This document shows positions 35,310-47,469 of a stretch of 64,000 bases of DNA, one piece after another. Position 1 is the first letter of the stretch; each line of letters opens with the position of its first letter. The stretch lies in NCBI RefSeq assembly GCF_003573695.1, contig NC_039368.1, positions 11,369,860-11,433,859 on the forward strand. The letters run 5' to 3'. The DNA is from Papaver somniferum (lineage: Eukaryota; Streptophyta; Magnoliopsida; Ranunculales; Papaveraceae). The position numbers were made by a program, and so were the translations under genes. The notes under the pieces were generated by a model, which was not told where the DNA came from, ran no database searches, and saw nothing but the letters and a program-made list of their open reading frames with translations.

Positions 35310-37069
35310 TTATTGCTTGTTTCGGCTAATAAGTTTTTGGAACCAATATGCTGACATCTTTGGGTACCTTTTCAGAGTGTCATAATCGACATAAACGATA
35401 CCAAACCTTGATGTGTAACCAGATAACCATTCGAAGTTGTCCAACAATGACCACGCAAAGTATCCAGTGACGTTAGCTCCATCATCGGTAGCTTTCTTGA
35501 GCTGAAGCAAATAACTCCTGTAGAAGCTAACTCTATTTCCATCTTGCAAAACTTTAGGAATTGTCTCTTCACCAGGATTATCCATGCCGTTTTCTGAAAG
35601 AATCACTTCAGGGTTGTTGTAATGCTCTTTAACGTAGGTAAGAGCGTTATACAAACCCCATGGCACTTCATAAAGCCATGAAGAGTGCGCCCTTGGTCCA
35701 ATTGGTACACCGTTACGATCATAATGGAATTCAGCATGCCATTCCAATTGATATCCAGGATGCTTTAGCTGATCCTTTGTGAGATGTTGATCTTTAACGT
35801 AGTAACCTGTATACTGGTTAATACCTAGATAATCCATCGATCCCTTCACCAACTTAACTTCATGTTCTGTAAACTTCGGAAGTCTGTCTCCAACGACACG
35901 CTGCATCGATTTCGGGTACTCTCCATACACAATGGGGTGCAAAAACCATCCAACATGAAAGTCTCTTGCTCTCTGAGCAGCTCGGTGATCGGCTTTCGTG
36001 TCAGTAAGAGGTTCATACCAGACAAAATCCAAGAGAATTCCTATTCTCCCGTTTTGTCTTTCCTGCATAAGAACAAAGCACAAAAAAAAAATAGTTAGTA
36101 CCAATGAATCAATTTAAACTAATCAAAAGATAATTAAACCGAATGATTACGAATTCGTTACCTGATACTTAAGACGGTATCTCCGAACTGCAGCACCATG
36201 CATTAAGATCATATTATGTGCAGCAACATAAGGTTCTCTGCTAGAATCCCCTTCTGTGCAGTTTCCGAATTGTTTAGAGCACCTTCCAGGAGCAAAGGTA
36301 CCAATATCATAACCCAAAGCAGCAGCAACTCTCGGTTCATTAAAAGTCATCCAGTTTTTCACTCTATCACCAAACATCTTGAAACAGAAATCAGCAAAAT
36401 TTGCATAATCTCTTACAACTCTGCGGCTCAACAACCCGCCGTACCTCTCCTCGAGTGCGTTAGGAAGATCATAATGATAAAGATTTGCATACGGAGTAAT
36501 ACCTTGCTCAAGCATGTAATCAATCAACCTGTTATAGTAAGCAACACCTTTCCAATTCACCTTACCAGTTCCATGAGGAAATATCCTAGACCATGAGATC
36601 GAGAAACGGTACGCATCGAAGTTGAGCTTTTTCAGAATATCTACATCTTCTTTGTAGTGATGGTATTGATCCACTGCAACGTCTCCAGTAGCATTGTTTG
36701 CAATTTTGCCTGGAAATTTTAACAATTAAATGCAATTCATGAGAAGCTGAGATGATATGCGGCAGCAAAATTAAAAATAAAGCCAAATTAGAAGAGAATA
36801 GGTTTGGCTGCAACGTCACCTGGAATTTTAACGTAGGCATCCCAAATACTGGGTCCTCTACCATCTTTGTCCGCCATTCCTTCGACTTGATAAGCAGAAG
36901 TCGCAGTTCCGAAGACGAAATCTTTTGGAAAGCTCTCCCTACTCAACCCTCCTGTGTCGAGTTGGTCGCTTGTAGGCGGCCATACATTAGGTTCTGCTGA
37001 TGATGATGCATGTGCTGCAGCACATAGCATTAGCAAAAGAGAAAAACATAGTACCCTAATGCTCTTCAT
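35310..37069 (-). CDS. BGLU44-like: Glycoside hydrolase family 1 beta-glucosidase (BGLU44-like), 3 exons
   Basis: Exons on the minus strand are 37069-36820, 36709-36162 and 36062-35310, with GT-AG introns of 110 and 99 bp. They join to a 516-residue chain, normal for plant GH1. Residues 1-21 look like a signal peptide (hydrophobic [15 protein letters not shown]). The [12 protein letters not shown] motif lies near residues 53-64, the acid/base is Glu208 in TFNEP, the nucleophile Glu423 in LSENG, and the WSLLDNFEW aglycone-site motif follows at 470-478. The enzyme cleaves beta-glucosides, and in this subgroup often beta-mannosides. The signal peptide suggests wall or vacuole. LSENG rather than TENG points to the BGLU43/44 group. 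The gene looks intact. Confidence 0.93.
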
Positions 37070-37123
37070 TGAGAAAAAAAGCTAAAGCGAAAGATGTGTG
37101 ATGAGAGAAGCCTGCGAACAACA

Positions 37124-37135
37124 GTATTTATAAAG
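37124..37135 (-). promoter_or_regulatory. Probable TATA box of the beta-glucosidase gene
   Basis: On the minus strand the sequence reads CTTTATAAATAC, about 55 bases upstream of the ATG at 37069, which leaves a 5' leader of about 25-30 bases. Confidence 0.55.
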
Positions 37136-37139
37136 AGAG

Positions 37140-37960
37140 TTTTGAGATAGCTATAGGATCTTTATGTTGGTGTTATCCAGATGAAAATATAGGAGTCTGG
37201 TGCAATAGATAGACTTGAAAAGTGTTTAAGCTAATCTAAAGCTCTTCTTATTTGCCTTCTTGAAAGCAATTTCAATCTATCCGGGATGTTTAATGCAATA
37301 TCCTAATATCTGAAATCTAAACTTCTGTTTTTGTTTTAATGAGATTATTATTAGTGAGATTCGGAAAGATTCTGAGCTCATCTAACCCTCTTTAACTACC
37401 TTACCAAAGAAATTTTTTATCTAATCCTGAGATTTATCCGGAATTTCAATAAAATGGATCGGATACTATCCGGATATCTAGTTGCTGTTGTGTCTTAGAT
37501 TGTCAGAAGAAAAAAAACTGGATTGGGACCAATTTTGATTCAATAAGGACTTGTTCATTAAAACTGGGATACCCCTAATGCCCCATGTCGCAGGACAACC
37601 GACGCCTATCTACCATCATTATCGCTAGCATTGGGATCAAGCTAGCCAGCTAGTAGAGTGTCCATGGTGCAGTGCGAGAAATTTACACCATACAAAAATG
37701 CATTATATCAATAATCTGATAAAATCTTTTAACTACTTCACTCAAAGTTGTTTTACTAGTTTTTCATCTTGCATTCATGCATGAAAATTATCTCTTAAAA
37801 CTGTAGTGGTTATGCTGTAAAAGAAACTAGAAGTTATGTGGTCGATCTTAATAGGAGTCTTCTTACAAGAAACTTGTAAATTAACTCTGATAAAATTCTT
37901 CAAGTTATCCGACTACTTGACTGATTTCCCAAATTCCTTTTTGCCTTCAGTTGGTAGGGC
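37140..37960. other. Upstream intergenic region of the beta-glucosidase gene
   Basis: The DNA is AT-rich. Several TATCCGG-type motifs occur at 37277-37285, 37435-37440 and 37470-37480. No ORF, RNA gene or transposon end is recognisable. Confidence 0.5.
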
Positions 37961-37969
37961 TAGCGGTAT

Positions 37970-38560
37970 TTGTTTGAGTGCTGGTTGAGGGATTCTTCTT
38001 ATTATGATCAAATAAGCATATCCTGGTCTAAGCACTTCAATAGATCAGCTGCTTATAGACTTGATCAAAAACTTGCTCAAACTAGAAGGGAGATATCAAA
38101 CACCATGAGGCAAAGGCCTGAGAAAAGATCAGAAGTCTATCCTGAACAGAGTTCTGTGACTCAAACAAATTGGACTCCACCCATCTCACCTGGCTCATCT
38201 CCTGTTAACCATGCCGGAATTGGACTGATATTGCGTATTTTATGGGTGAGTTCGAGCAAGGAAAGTGCATTTACGCGAATAGACACTTAACGCGGAGTAT
38301 GTGAAGGACTGTTGCAAATGGGGCAGAAAAACTTGACTTACAACAAGTTTGCTTAGAGTTGGATGGACAATGCCACCAAATAGTGAACTCATGAAAGCAA
38401 GTTGGGAAAATCAGCAACTCACTTTAGACATTACAGCAAAGCCTTGCCGACATCCCTTACGTAGTTGCAAGTTTATTAAAGGAAAATAACATTTGAATTA
38501 ACCAGCTGATAAGTTGGCTAGACATGCTAGGATATCCAGAGTTTCTCAAGTTTGGCTATT
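37970..38560 (+). pseudogene. Decayed RT/RNase H-like (LINE-type) sequence
   Basis: The plus frames show AAYRLDQKLAQTRREIS, as in the region before the RT of plant LINEs. After a proline-rich part comes NHAGIGLILR, then KCIYANRH and, near 38510, NQPADKLARHAR, in the order of an RNase H (RVT_3) domain. Stops and frameshifts break it at 38290, near 38360 and near 38490. The reverse transcriptase itself is missing, so it is a rearranged remnant. It lies between two minus-strand genes. Confidence 0.55.
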
Positions 38561-38870
38561 TTGCCTCCAAACGTAGAAACAATCTTTTGATTTCAGAAGT
38601 TTAATAACATTTCTTTTTTGCAGTTAAAAAAAAAACTTTGAAGATATTTATTACCATTACTTACAGTAACAAAAACAAATGAGACATCTATCTAAAAACC
38701 TGTATTCATAATCTGTCAGTCATTCATATATAAGCACCCAAAAAAATAAGAAATGAATATACCTAAAGAACACCCTGAGAAAATACAAAACATTTTCAAG
38801 AGGAAGAGCATTAAGAGTCTAATATTTTCAACTGACGCAACCAAAGAATGCGCCCCCATCCTGTTAATTG
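38561..38870. other. 3' flank of the F-box gene
   Basis: AT-rich DNA that probably includes the 3' untranslated region. A minus-strand AATAAA-like signal is possible at 38647-38652. No other signal is seen. Confidence 0.4.
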
Positions 38871-41800
38871 CTACTTCAAAATCTGTCTTCTTCTTCTCTC
38901 TCTCAGATCACTTGGAATGATGTACACAGCATCTACACATAACCCACCTTTAGAATGTGTGCAGTCGATCTGCTTCATGGAGAATCTTACTTCCGTTGTG
39001 GGTTCTGAGTCTGTCACAATGAATTCCCCTACCTTATAATCTATCCAGCAACCACGTTTCAGGTTTGTATTCATATCATCTCTTTCAGACTCATCCAAAC
39101 AACACTCACATGAAGCTTGTTGTCCATCTGATGTAGAGAGCTCAAAACGTACAGGCCTTATGTCCCACCCATGGGTTTGGTCAAAATTAGAAACACGACG
39201 CCCCAGTCTTTTAGAAAACTTGCCAATGTGAAGCCTGAACAACAGAGTGTAAATACCAGCAGGGAAAGGAAACTTCACCACCCCATCCACTTCAAACCAC
39301 CATATTTGTTGCAAGAAAGCAACTACATTGAACCTGCAAAACGTACACAATAAAACACTGGGATGTTAGGTCACGCTCGTGGGCATTGGAAAAACATTAA
39401 GAGAAGAATTATCGTATAAGTTATTCGTGCACATAGAAGCACTTTCAAGTTTCAACATCTACCAACTAACCAAAAGTTAACACTAAGAGAACAATAATGG
39501 AAGGCCACTGGCTCATATAGTCATATGACTTCATTTCAATATGATACCTAGCAAGAAAATAGTGAAATCGCCATCTTACAGACTCATAGTCACCAAATGT
39601 TTAACTGTCACTTGGGAAGCAATTCCAACCGCTCCAACTGTTTGCGCGAGGGTAAAAACCGAGAGGTCGCACACAGTTGTTGTCCCAAAGCAACTAATTT
39701 CTTAACCGACTACCCTTCCAAAGTAAAAGCAAACATAAGAAACGGCTTTCAGGTACAAAAGTTCATAAAGAAAAGTATATCCACCCTCATACTAAAAGTG
39801 CAGTTGCCCTTAGAATGCCCCAAGCAGATACTTTGGCATAAGCATATCCACCCTCATTAGAAAAGTAGAGCGATACTATAAGAACACCAGCATAACACAT
39901 AAAGAAACGAACGCCTCTGTTTTTCAACTAAAATGCGTAAGACTAGTGGTTCTATTCCTTCTTTAAGGTTCAACCTTTTAGTTCTATGCAAAGCTGACTA
40001 AGCAAGTTATTACCTCCATCTGACGTATCAATGACCTCACAGCAGCCTCTCCATATAACGTAACAACTGTCAAATACATCGTCTAAAGTGAAACTAAAAC
40101 AGATAACGCCAAATCTTTAATTTAATCTCTATCCATCAATGTTTACAGAACTCCAGATTAGTAGGGTAAGTATATAATGGCCAGCACAGATAGCAGGAAA
40201 TAGCTTTATAAACAAAATCTGCCAGATCAGGAAAAATCTGTCCAAAGGATTGGAATGCTTCCCACTGAATATGATGCAGTTCTAAAGTGATTACCAAATC
40301 AATAGAGGTTATCAGCAGACAAGCTAATGGTTTACAATGAATGGAGGGTTAACATACCGAATCAAATGAAAAGTGGAAATGCCAAACTTGAAAAAAGAGT
40401 ACAACGAAGACTTTTAGTGGGCAAATAATGTATAACCAATATTTGTCTTGCCGGTAAAACCAAGATACAATACGTTTCCAAATATCTCCAAGTGAAACAC
40501 TGCATTATCGATTAAGTTTCCTTGTAAAATCGAGATATATCCACTAGAACCAGAAGAAATCTCACTGCTAAATTCACAATAAGCATCTGTTACCATGACA
40601 CTATATGCAGCAGACCTATAAATGTACAGCCTAGACAGGAGGGAACCTCGTAAGCCTCCAAGTTAGTTGGTCTTGTCAGTTGAGATTCATCCACTGTAAC
40701 TATAAGGAATCTCATATTAGATTCACCATTACCGGAAGGATATGCAGCAGAAACCGACTAAGTTTACAAGCATTCAGCCAGAGAGCAAGGGGATTTGATG
40801 CCTAACCCTTTTACTCCCAAATAAGAATAATTATTAATCACACTTAAATATTTCTCAATTTGTGACTTCCCTCTACCTTGCTTTGTAAGTGCTCTAGTGA
40901 CCCAAACATTTACAAAGGTACGAGATCAATACATAAATTCATCCCTAAGCCAGAGATGGAAATGATTTTAAGAAAAGAATACCAATGTGATCCCAAAACT
41001 AAAAAGTCACTTTTTCTCGTTATATCCATAAAAATACGCTTGCTTCTAAGGTCAAAGGGCTGGCAAACATATCAATATCCTAAACCCCGATGTCGAACCT
41101 TCTCAAATTCAAAATTCACCAACAAATCTACCTCTTCATCTTAATAATTACCGTTTACAATTCAAAGTCTTATGTTATAACTTGCACTAGGTACTACCAA
41201 CCTGACAATCTCTCCAGTTGGAAAAATCACAAATCTTACTAAATGTTCTAACAGATAAGCCAGTGTCATACATCTCCAATTCAATAACACATCTGTTTAT
41301 TACTAACATTTGTCAAATCTCTAAGAACTGAACTGACATTACACAACTTCAGCCATCTGTTCATGTGTAAGCACTAAATTTACACAATCCCTATCATGAT
41401 TCATACCAACTATAGAAATTATCCTTTAAAAAGCAATCTTACTTCAATCACTAGTGATATAAACATTTACAAGCGTAAGGGATCAGCATTAAAATTCACC
41501 CATAAGCCCCGGATGGAAATGATTTTAAGAAGAGAACACCAATGCGATAGCAAAATTAAAAAGCCATTTATTATTTCCACGTTATATCCATAAAAATACA
41601 CCTGCTTCTTGACTCAAAGGGCTGGCAAATTATTAAAGACCCCATTGCATAATCCATATCAATATCTTAAATCCTGAGGCCGAAACTTCTCAAATTCAAA
41701 ATTCACCAACAAATCTACCTCTCCATCTTAATGGTCACCATTTACAATCCAAAGTCTTATGTTATAACTTACACCAGGTACTACCAACCTAACAATCTTT

Positions 41801-43234
41801 CTAGTTCAATAAACTCACATTTCTTACTAAACGTTCTAAAAGTTACACATCTTTTTATCACTAACATTTTTCAAATCTCTAAGAACCATACTGACATTAC
41901 AAGACTTTCATGTGTACGCACTAAATTTACACAATCCGTATCATGATTCACACCAACTATAGAAGCTATCCTTTAAAAAGCAATCTTACTACAATCACTA
42001 GTGATAAGAACACTTACAAGGGTAAGTGATCAGTACAAAAATCCACCCATACGCCCCAGATGGAAAAGATTTAAGAAGAGAACACCAATGTGATCCCAAA
42101 ATTAAAAATCCATTTATTATCTCTACGTTATATCCATTAAAATACACCTGCATCTCGACTCAAAGGGCTGGCAAATATTAAAGACCCCATTCCATAATTC
42201 ATATCCATGTCCCAAATCTCGAGGCCGAACCATCTCTCCATCTTATTATAGATATCATTTACAATTCAAAGTCATATGTTATAGCTCACACTAGATACTA
42301 CCAACCTAACAATCTTTCTAGTTCGAAAAATCACAAATCGTACTAAATGTTCTAACTGACAAGCCTGTGTCATACACCTTCAGTTCAATCACCCATACTT
42401 TATCTATTAGCATTTGTCAAGCCTCTAAGAACCAAAATTACATTATAAAAATTCAGCATTCTATTCATATGTAAGCACTAAATTCACGCAATCTCTATCA
42501 TACCAAACATAGAAGTAACCATTTACAAAGCAATTTGACTACAATTCGCAAAACGAGTATAAAAACAAACTGGCACTACAAAATTACACCAAATTTATTA
42601 AAACTAACCTTGATTCTTCAGTAGGAATCCAATTCCAGTATCTCCTATCTTCAATCCCAGTTATTGACATACCCTTAGCCGAAATTGCCATACATACTCC
42701 TCCACTCACTCTATCCAACCAAACTTCCTAAAACAACAACAACAACCATTTTCAACCTCAATTAAATAAACAACAACACTAAAATGGAAACTGTCAAAAC
42801 CTTAAATTCCCCAAAAACCTTAAATTCTCACGCCATTCATGATTTTTTTTTTTTAAACACAAGATAATAAAATAAAAATTTACCTTGTTGCCGTCGTCGA
42901 AGAAGATTGAACGAGAAAGCCGAGCATAAATATCTTTCTTGGACGAATTCTGATATGTATTCCCATCATCAACATCATCAAGAGGTGAAGAAGAATAAAA
43001 TTGCAACAGATCTTGATAATTATGAGGCAATTTCGATTCCCAAACAGCATCAGAAGAAGCAGCACCACGAAAAGCATGATTTAAACGAGCTAAATTACAA
43101 ATCTCCGGCGGTGTTAAGTACATAAATACACATGCTACACAACTTTCCGGTATATCTCCTAATCCTGGACCAATCGTCGAACCACCATTTCCTCCTCCTC
43201 CGCCCTCCGCCAAGTTCGACAGAGACGCTCCCAT
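38871..43234 (-). CDS. PP2-A13: F-box protein with PP2 lectin-like domain (PP2-A13 type), 3 exons
   Basis: Exons on the minus strand are 43234-42884, 42727-42609 and 39333-38871. They join to 310 residues in frame, with GT-AG introns of 156 bp and 3,275 bp. I chose the ATG giving MGASLSNL because this is the family's usual start and the upstream frame has no ATG. Residues about 24-72 form the F-box ([20 protein letters not shown] to WESKLPHNY), which binds SKP1 in SCF ubiquitin ligases. From about 118 the phloem-protein-2 domain follows, with RYWNWIP, the QIWWFEV block, [15 protein letters not shown] and [15 protein letters not shown]. The family is thought to select glycosylated or stress-related targets. 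No break is seen. Confidence 0.95.
40870..42545. repeat. Tandem repeat of about 550 bp inside intron 2 of the F-box gene
   Basis: The anchor GCACTAAATTTACACAATC occurs at 41371 and 41918, and a variant at 42475, with steps of 547 and 557. A partly degraded first copy fills about 40870-41370. Each full unit also has AAGCAATCTTACT, a GATGGAAATGATTTTAAGA-like block and a CAAAGGGCTGGCAAA block. Three copies and a partial fourth make up about half of the intron. No coding potential. Confidence 0.85.
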
Positions 43235-43463
43235 AACCACCAGATCTTCCTTTCTTTTGCTCACTCTTATCTTACTCTTCAAATCCCACTCATCCTCTCA
43301 TCAAACCAATTCCGGAATATCACTTTCCGGAAGCCAGAATCAAAGAGAAACAGTAGGTATTCTGCAAATCTCCACCGGAATGTCGCTTATCGGAATCTTC
43401 TTCACCGTTCCTTTTTGTATCTCACCAAAGATTATCTTCTTGCTTCTTCTTTGTTCTTGTCTT

Positions 43464-43475
43464 CAATATAAAAAC
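43464..43475 (-). promoter_or_regulatory. Possible TATA box of the F-box gene
   Basis: On the minus strand the sequence is GTTTTTATATTG, about 230 bases upstream of the ATG. A perfect 10-bp inverted repeat (CCTCCATTAA/TTAATGGAGG, 43475-43500) abuts it upstream. Confidence 0.35.
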
Positions 43476-43755
43476 CTCCATTAATAACTTTTAATGGAGG
43501 TGTTAGATGTTTGTATACAGCTAGGAGTATATTATTTAAAATGCTTCTTGGTTGAATTGGTATCCACGTGTATATTATTAGCTGTTTTGAATACAACCTG
43601 GATAATCTGGAACCATTTATTTTAATCTTGACGGCTGTTGACGTATCTAACACTGATATGTGTTATCGCCTATCGGTCCCACTAAGAATATCCGAATTTC
43701 TTCTTTTATCCAAATGTTGGCGTTTTTAATGGAAAGAGTTGCGGGCCTGTGGGCC

Positions 43756-44280
43756 TAACTTTAGGCCCCCTATGGTATTATTGATCATGGCCCAGGTAAT
43801 TATTGTGCAAGGGTAACCTTATTTTGGTTTGGTAAAAAGCACTTGTCAAACTCCCTACCTAATTGTCCACGTATGTGCACCGGCATACGCTAGGAGAGCC
43901 TTATTATTTGTACACATTTTAAGAATAAATATTTATATGTTTTTTGTCTTAATAATTTATGTATTCTTTCCAGGTTTATTCACCTATTAGTATAATTTAC
44001 GAAGTTTTGCCCGTAAAGTTTTGGTGCTATTGGTTTGGAAATATGGGCAAACGTGTAAAATCCAAGCTAGTCAAAAGACGTACGGGACAATATGCCTTGA
44101 TCAAAGTAGTTTTGAGATGTTGCAGTCTAATCATCTAGGCATAAATCATCCCAGCTGTTATGCAGCTTTGAAACAAATCTTAAATCGGAAAATGACCTAG
44201 TAGAAAAGGACTTGTCCATGATCTTACGACATAATTCACTTGAACCCTACGTACCAATGACTTTTTTTTTTCCTGAAGGA
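43756..44280 (+). repeat. Local duplication, copy A1
   Basis: It matches 46515-47190 in direct orientation. Shared blocks include TATTATTGATCAT, CACTTG(T/C)CAAACTCC, TAGTTTTGAGATGTTGCA and a nearly exact stretch from TCATCTAGGCATAAATCATC at 44131. It is non-coding. Confidence 0.8.
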
Positions 44281-44610
44281 TGGGAATAGGTCTTAAACAA
44301 TCGAATACTACATTCTTTGATCCATTGATCTGCAATGGTGCAACATAAACACCCAGTAACAACTGCTAAGTACTGTACATTTCTTTTCTTCTTCAGAGAT
44401 GCATGAACAGGGGCACTTAAAGCAACCTATAATCTGGTTGTGATTAAAAGAATAGTTTGTTCCAAGAAAAAGATAACCTCATTGTGATACTTGCATTTTA
44501 TTTATTTCTTTGTTTTTTGGCCACTTTAGAGATGTTGTCACACAATCTTGGATATGTGATTTTGTTACAATGATTGTGGACTAAATCAAAATTTTGATCG
44601 CTCATGAGAC

Positions 44611-45174
44611 CCTAGTTAGTAAGTTCGCGAATTATACTCGTATAATTCGCAAATCCGTCTGTATCGACCGAATTCGTACGTATCAGCCGCATAACTGAAA
44701 TCCCGACTTAGTTTCGCGAATTTCCAATTCAAAACGAATTATATGCGTATTTACGAATTACCGAATCATACGGCCCGTATAATACTTTGCCACATCATCA
44801 CTATATTATCATTTTTATTATATTTTTGACTTTTAAAATTTTACATATACCAATCCGATTTCAATACCACCAACATACATGTTATTTAATTCATATATCA
44901 TATATATATATAGTTAACGTCAACTATTAAATTAATGTATCTAAGGAGAGATTATATTAAAAATGATTTTTTTAACAGGTTAATATAGGCCGAATTTTGT
45001 ACGCCGGATTCATATCTCTAAAACGAAATATACACGTGCGTATGCCGTTCCGTGTTACTGCCGAATTACGAACCGTTGACTGGATTTTTGACCAAATTTG
45101 AATTTTACAAATCCGTATAATATTCGTACGTATCCCGTTCCGAACATTTTCCGTACCCCGAATTACTAACTAGG
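44611..45174. mobile_element. Non-autonomous hAT-type transposon (564 bp)
   Basis: Both ends are CCTAGTTAGTAA in inverted orientation (44611-44622 and 45163-45174), followed on each side by TTCG. Flanks are CATGAGAC (44603-44610) and CATCAGAC (45175-45182), an 8-bp target duplication with one change. Subterminal parts are rich in CGAATTA, CGTATAA and CGTACG motifs. No transposase frame. It sits between the duplicated blocks A1 and B1 and has no equivalent in the other copy. Confidence 0.88.
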
Positions 45175-45235
45175 CATCAGACTGATCCTATGAAAATATA
45201 TATACATATTTCTCTTCTGGAAAGTTGAAATTGAT

Positions 45236-45660
45236 AGTCTTTACTTTTGTTATCTTGTTTCTTTTGGATCAACAAATTCTCTTTTGAGTCTAGACCTTGG
45301 TGTTCCTTTGGGTGATTTGTACAACACCTTTATATTCTAGTGGTTGCTGATTCTGGTTGGTCCCATTTGCAAGCCCTCAAAAACAACTTTCCAACCCTAA
45401 CACAGCTAGCCAGAAGAGCAGATAATATATACGTAGGACATGACTTGGCTGCATATTCCTTATCAAGATTCATACTTAATTTGATGGTTGAAGAGAAATG
45501 GACGGTAAGCTTTCCTGCCGTCGTGTCATGCCTTTATTGGCTTTGTACATTTGGTACTTGCTGCGAACATGCTGAAACAAAATCTTATTTTGTCGAGGCA
45601 AACCATGAGTGAAATTAGACGGCAACTGTCCTCATTTGTCCATAACTGATTCCCACATTT
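45236..45660 (+). repeat. Local duplication, copy B1
   Basis: It matches the reverse strand of 47470-47960. Shared blocks are AACACAGCTAGC(C/T)AGAAGAG, TTGAAGAGAAATGGACGG, GTGTCATG(C/T)CTTTT and TGTCGAGGCAAAC. The 90-codon frame at 45340 lies in it but is not conserved in the other copy. Confidence 0.8.
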
Positions 45661-46514
45661 GCACGAGGGAAATGGAGTATTTTGTCTTTTTAAAACTTTT
45701 CAACCCTTACCATAGGGATATCAATCGACTCTTACCTTTACCCGAGCTCGATCTCCCTTCATCCGTGGTTGGCTAGAGGGCATAGTTATGGTATAGAAAT
45801 TTCGGTCTAATATGTTTATTTAAATTTTAGAAACTCGACAGTCCTATTCAAATTAGAGGACAGTAGGATTCCACAATTTATCACTTAACTTTTGGACTAC
45901 AAAGATGTTATTGGGGATAGCAGATGTCGAGAAAGAGTTATTGAAATCTTTGAAATAACTTGTAAGAATGTCGAACGAAAACTTGGATAAGCTTTCATGT
46001 GGTCTTTTGCGAATTTACCAAACATAACATAGGATATTCTCTGCTTGTTCATTCTGCTACTGGACCCAAGTACTTTCGGTAACATATCTTGATTACCTAC
46101 TTTTCTACAACATACCAGTTTAACTTCTCTTCTTAGAATCTTTCTTCCACATTTCTTGGTTTTCTTGATTCATGAAAGGAATCTACTACAATTTGCTCCA
46201 CCATCTCAAACATGAAGGTTTTTACGCAACAAATGCTATAACAAAATGCAATTCCAAATTGTTGATTGCAAAGTGAAACGATATCAAGTGTCTTGTTCCC
46301 TTGTATAAATGGTAGTGTTTAGGATCATTCGGAAAAATAAATAAATTGGAGATGATATAAGAAGCAGTTTAAAGGGAACTTGATTGGTAAAACAAGTGGT
46401 TGTTTTTAGTAACAAAAATAACATGAACCCAAAGATGTGTGGCCAATGACGGAAAAAATGAAGGTGAAATCCAAAAAAATATGACTTCAAAACTTGCATG
46501 AGAAACCTCCGTTA
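45661..46514. other. Intergenic stretch between the duplicated blocks
   Basis: No gene or mobile element is recognised. A minus-strand frame at 45897-46085 is open for 62 codons but has no recognisable domain. Confidence 0.4.
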
Positions 46515-47190
46515 CTTTAGGCCAATGATATTATTGATCATACCCCATGTAATAACCTTGTTTTGGATCGGTGAAAGTCACTTGCCAAACTCCTACCTAA
46601 TTGTCTATGTAGGATGTATCAGCGTCTGCTGTGCATTAAATGCTTTCGCGTTTTCGCTACAATAATTTCTGGATTTTGTATACATTTCCATTTGTCAAAC
46701 TCCCTACCTAATTTACTAAGTATCAGTACAAACTCTAAAAAGTACATAACATTAGTTGTTCAAGGGTAAACACCATAAACAACTAACAAAATGTTTGATA
46801 TCACTTAAAAAAAATTGTTTTTCGACTTGTAATAGCTAAAACTGTCAAGTCGGACTGAATACACAATCACAGAACGTTTTTTAGATGTAAATAAATTGTT
46901 TTTTATGGAGCAAATTATATTTGAAAATTTTGAGAGAACCTGTAAAAATCCAAGCAAGTCATAAAAGACGGGACTATATGTCTTGCTCAGGGTAGTTTTG
47001 AGATGTTGCAATCTTATCATCTAGGCATAAATCATCCCAGCTGTTATGCATCTTTGAAACAAATCTAAAATTGGAAAATGACATCTTTTGCTGGTAGGGA
47101 AAATATTAGTCTGTTAGTTGAGAATAAGATAACGTAGTAGAAAAAGACTAGTCCAATCTTTTTTTTTACGCCCTGCATACCAATTATTAA
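46515..47190 (+). repeat. Local duplication, copy A2
   Basis: Direct-orientation partner of 43756-44280, with several small insertions (for example around 46625-46900 and 47085-47135). It ends in a poly-T stretch, as A1 does. Confidence 0.8.
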
Positions 47191-47469
47191 GGAATACTTG
47201 TATTAGCAATTGAATTAGTCCTAATCTCCCAACTAAAATCTCCATTATTATATTTAAATATGTGATAATGTTGTCTTAATTGGATTCATTCCCTCATATC
47301 TTACTAATACTGGACATGAAGATTACGTGAGAGTTCGTCTTCCATAACGACGTCGTCCCTACCAGTATGGTAACATTCATAATTTCATAGAACAAGGATA
47401 CCATATTGAGCACTGATCACGGGTAATCAAGAAGATAAGGCCTAGAAATCAGTCTAGGTGTGGAATCAG

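Noticed and set aside
35862..37000. Plus-strand frames across the beta-glucosidase gene
   Set aside because: They are antisense shadows of its exons, with no recognisable domains.
42907..43125. 72-codon plus frame over the F-box exon 1
   Set aside because: Antisense of a clear coding exon.
45340..45612. 90-codon frame as a gene
   Set aside because: The duplicated partner at 47470-47960 does not keep the frame, and no domain is visible.
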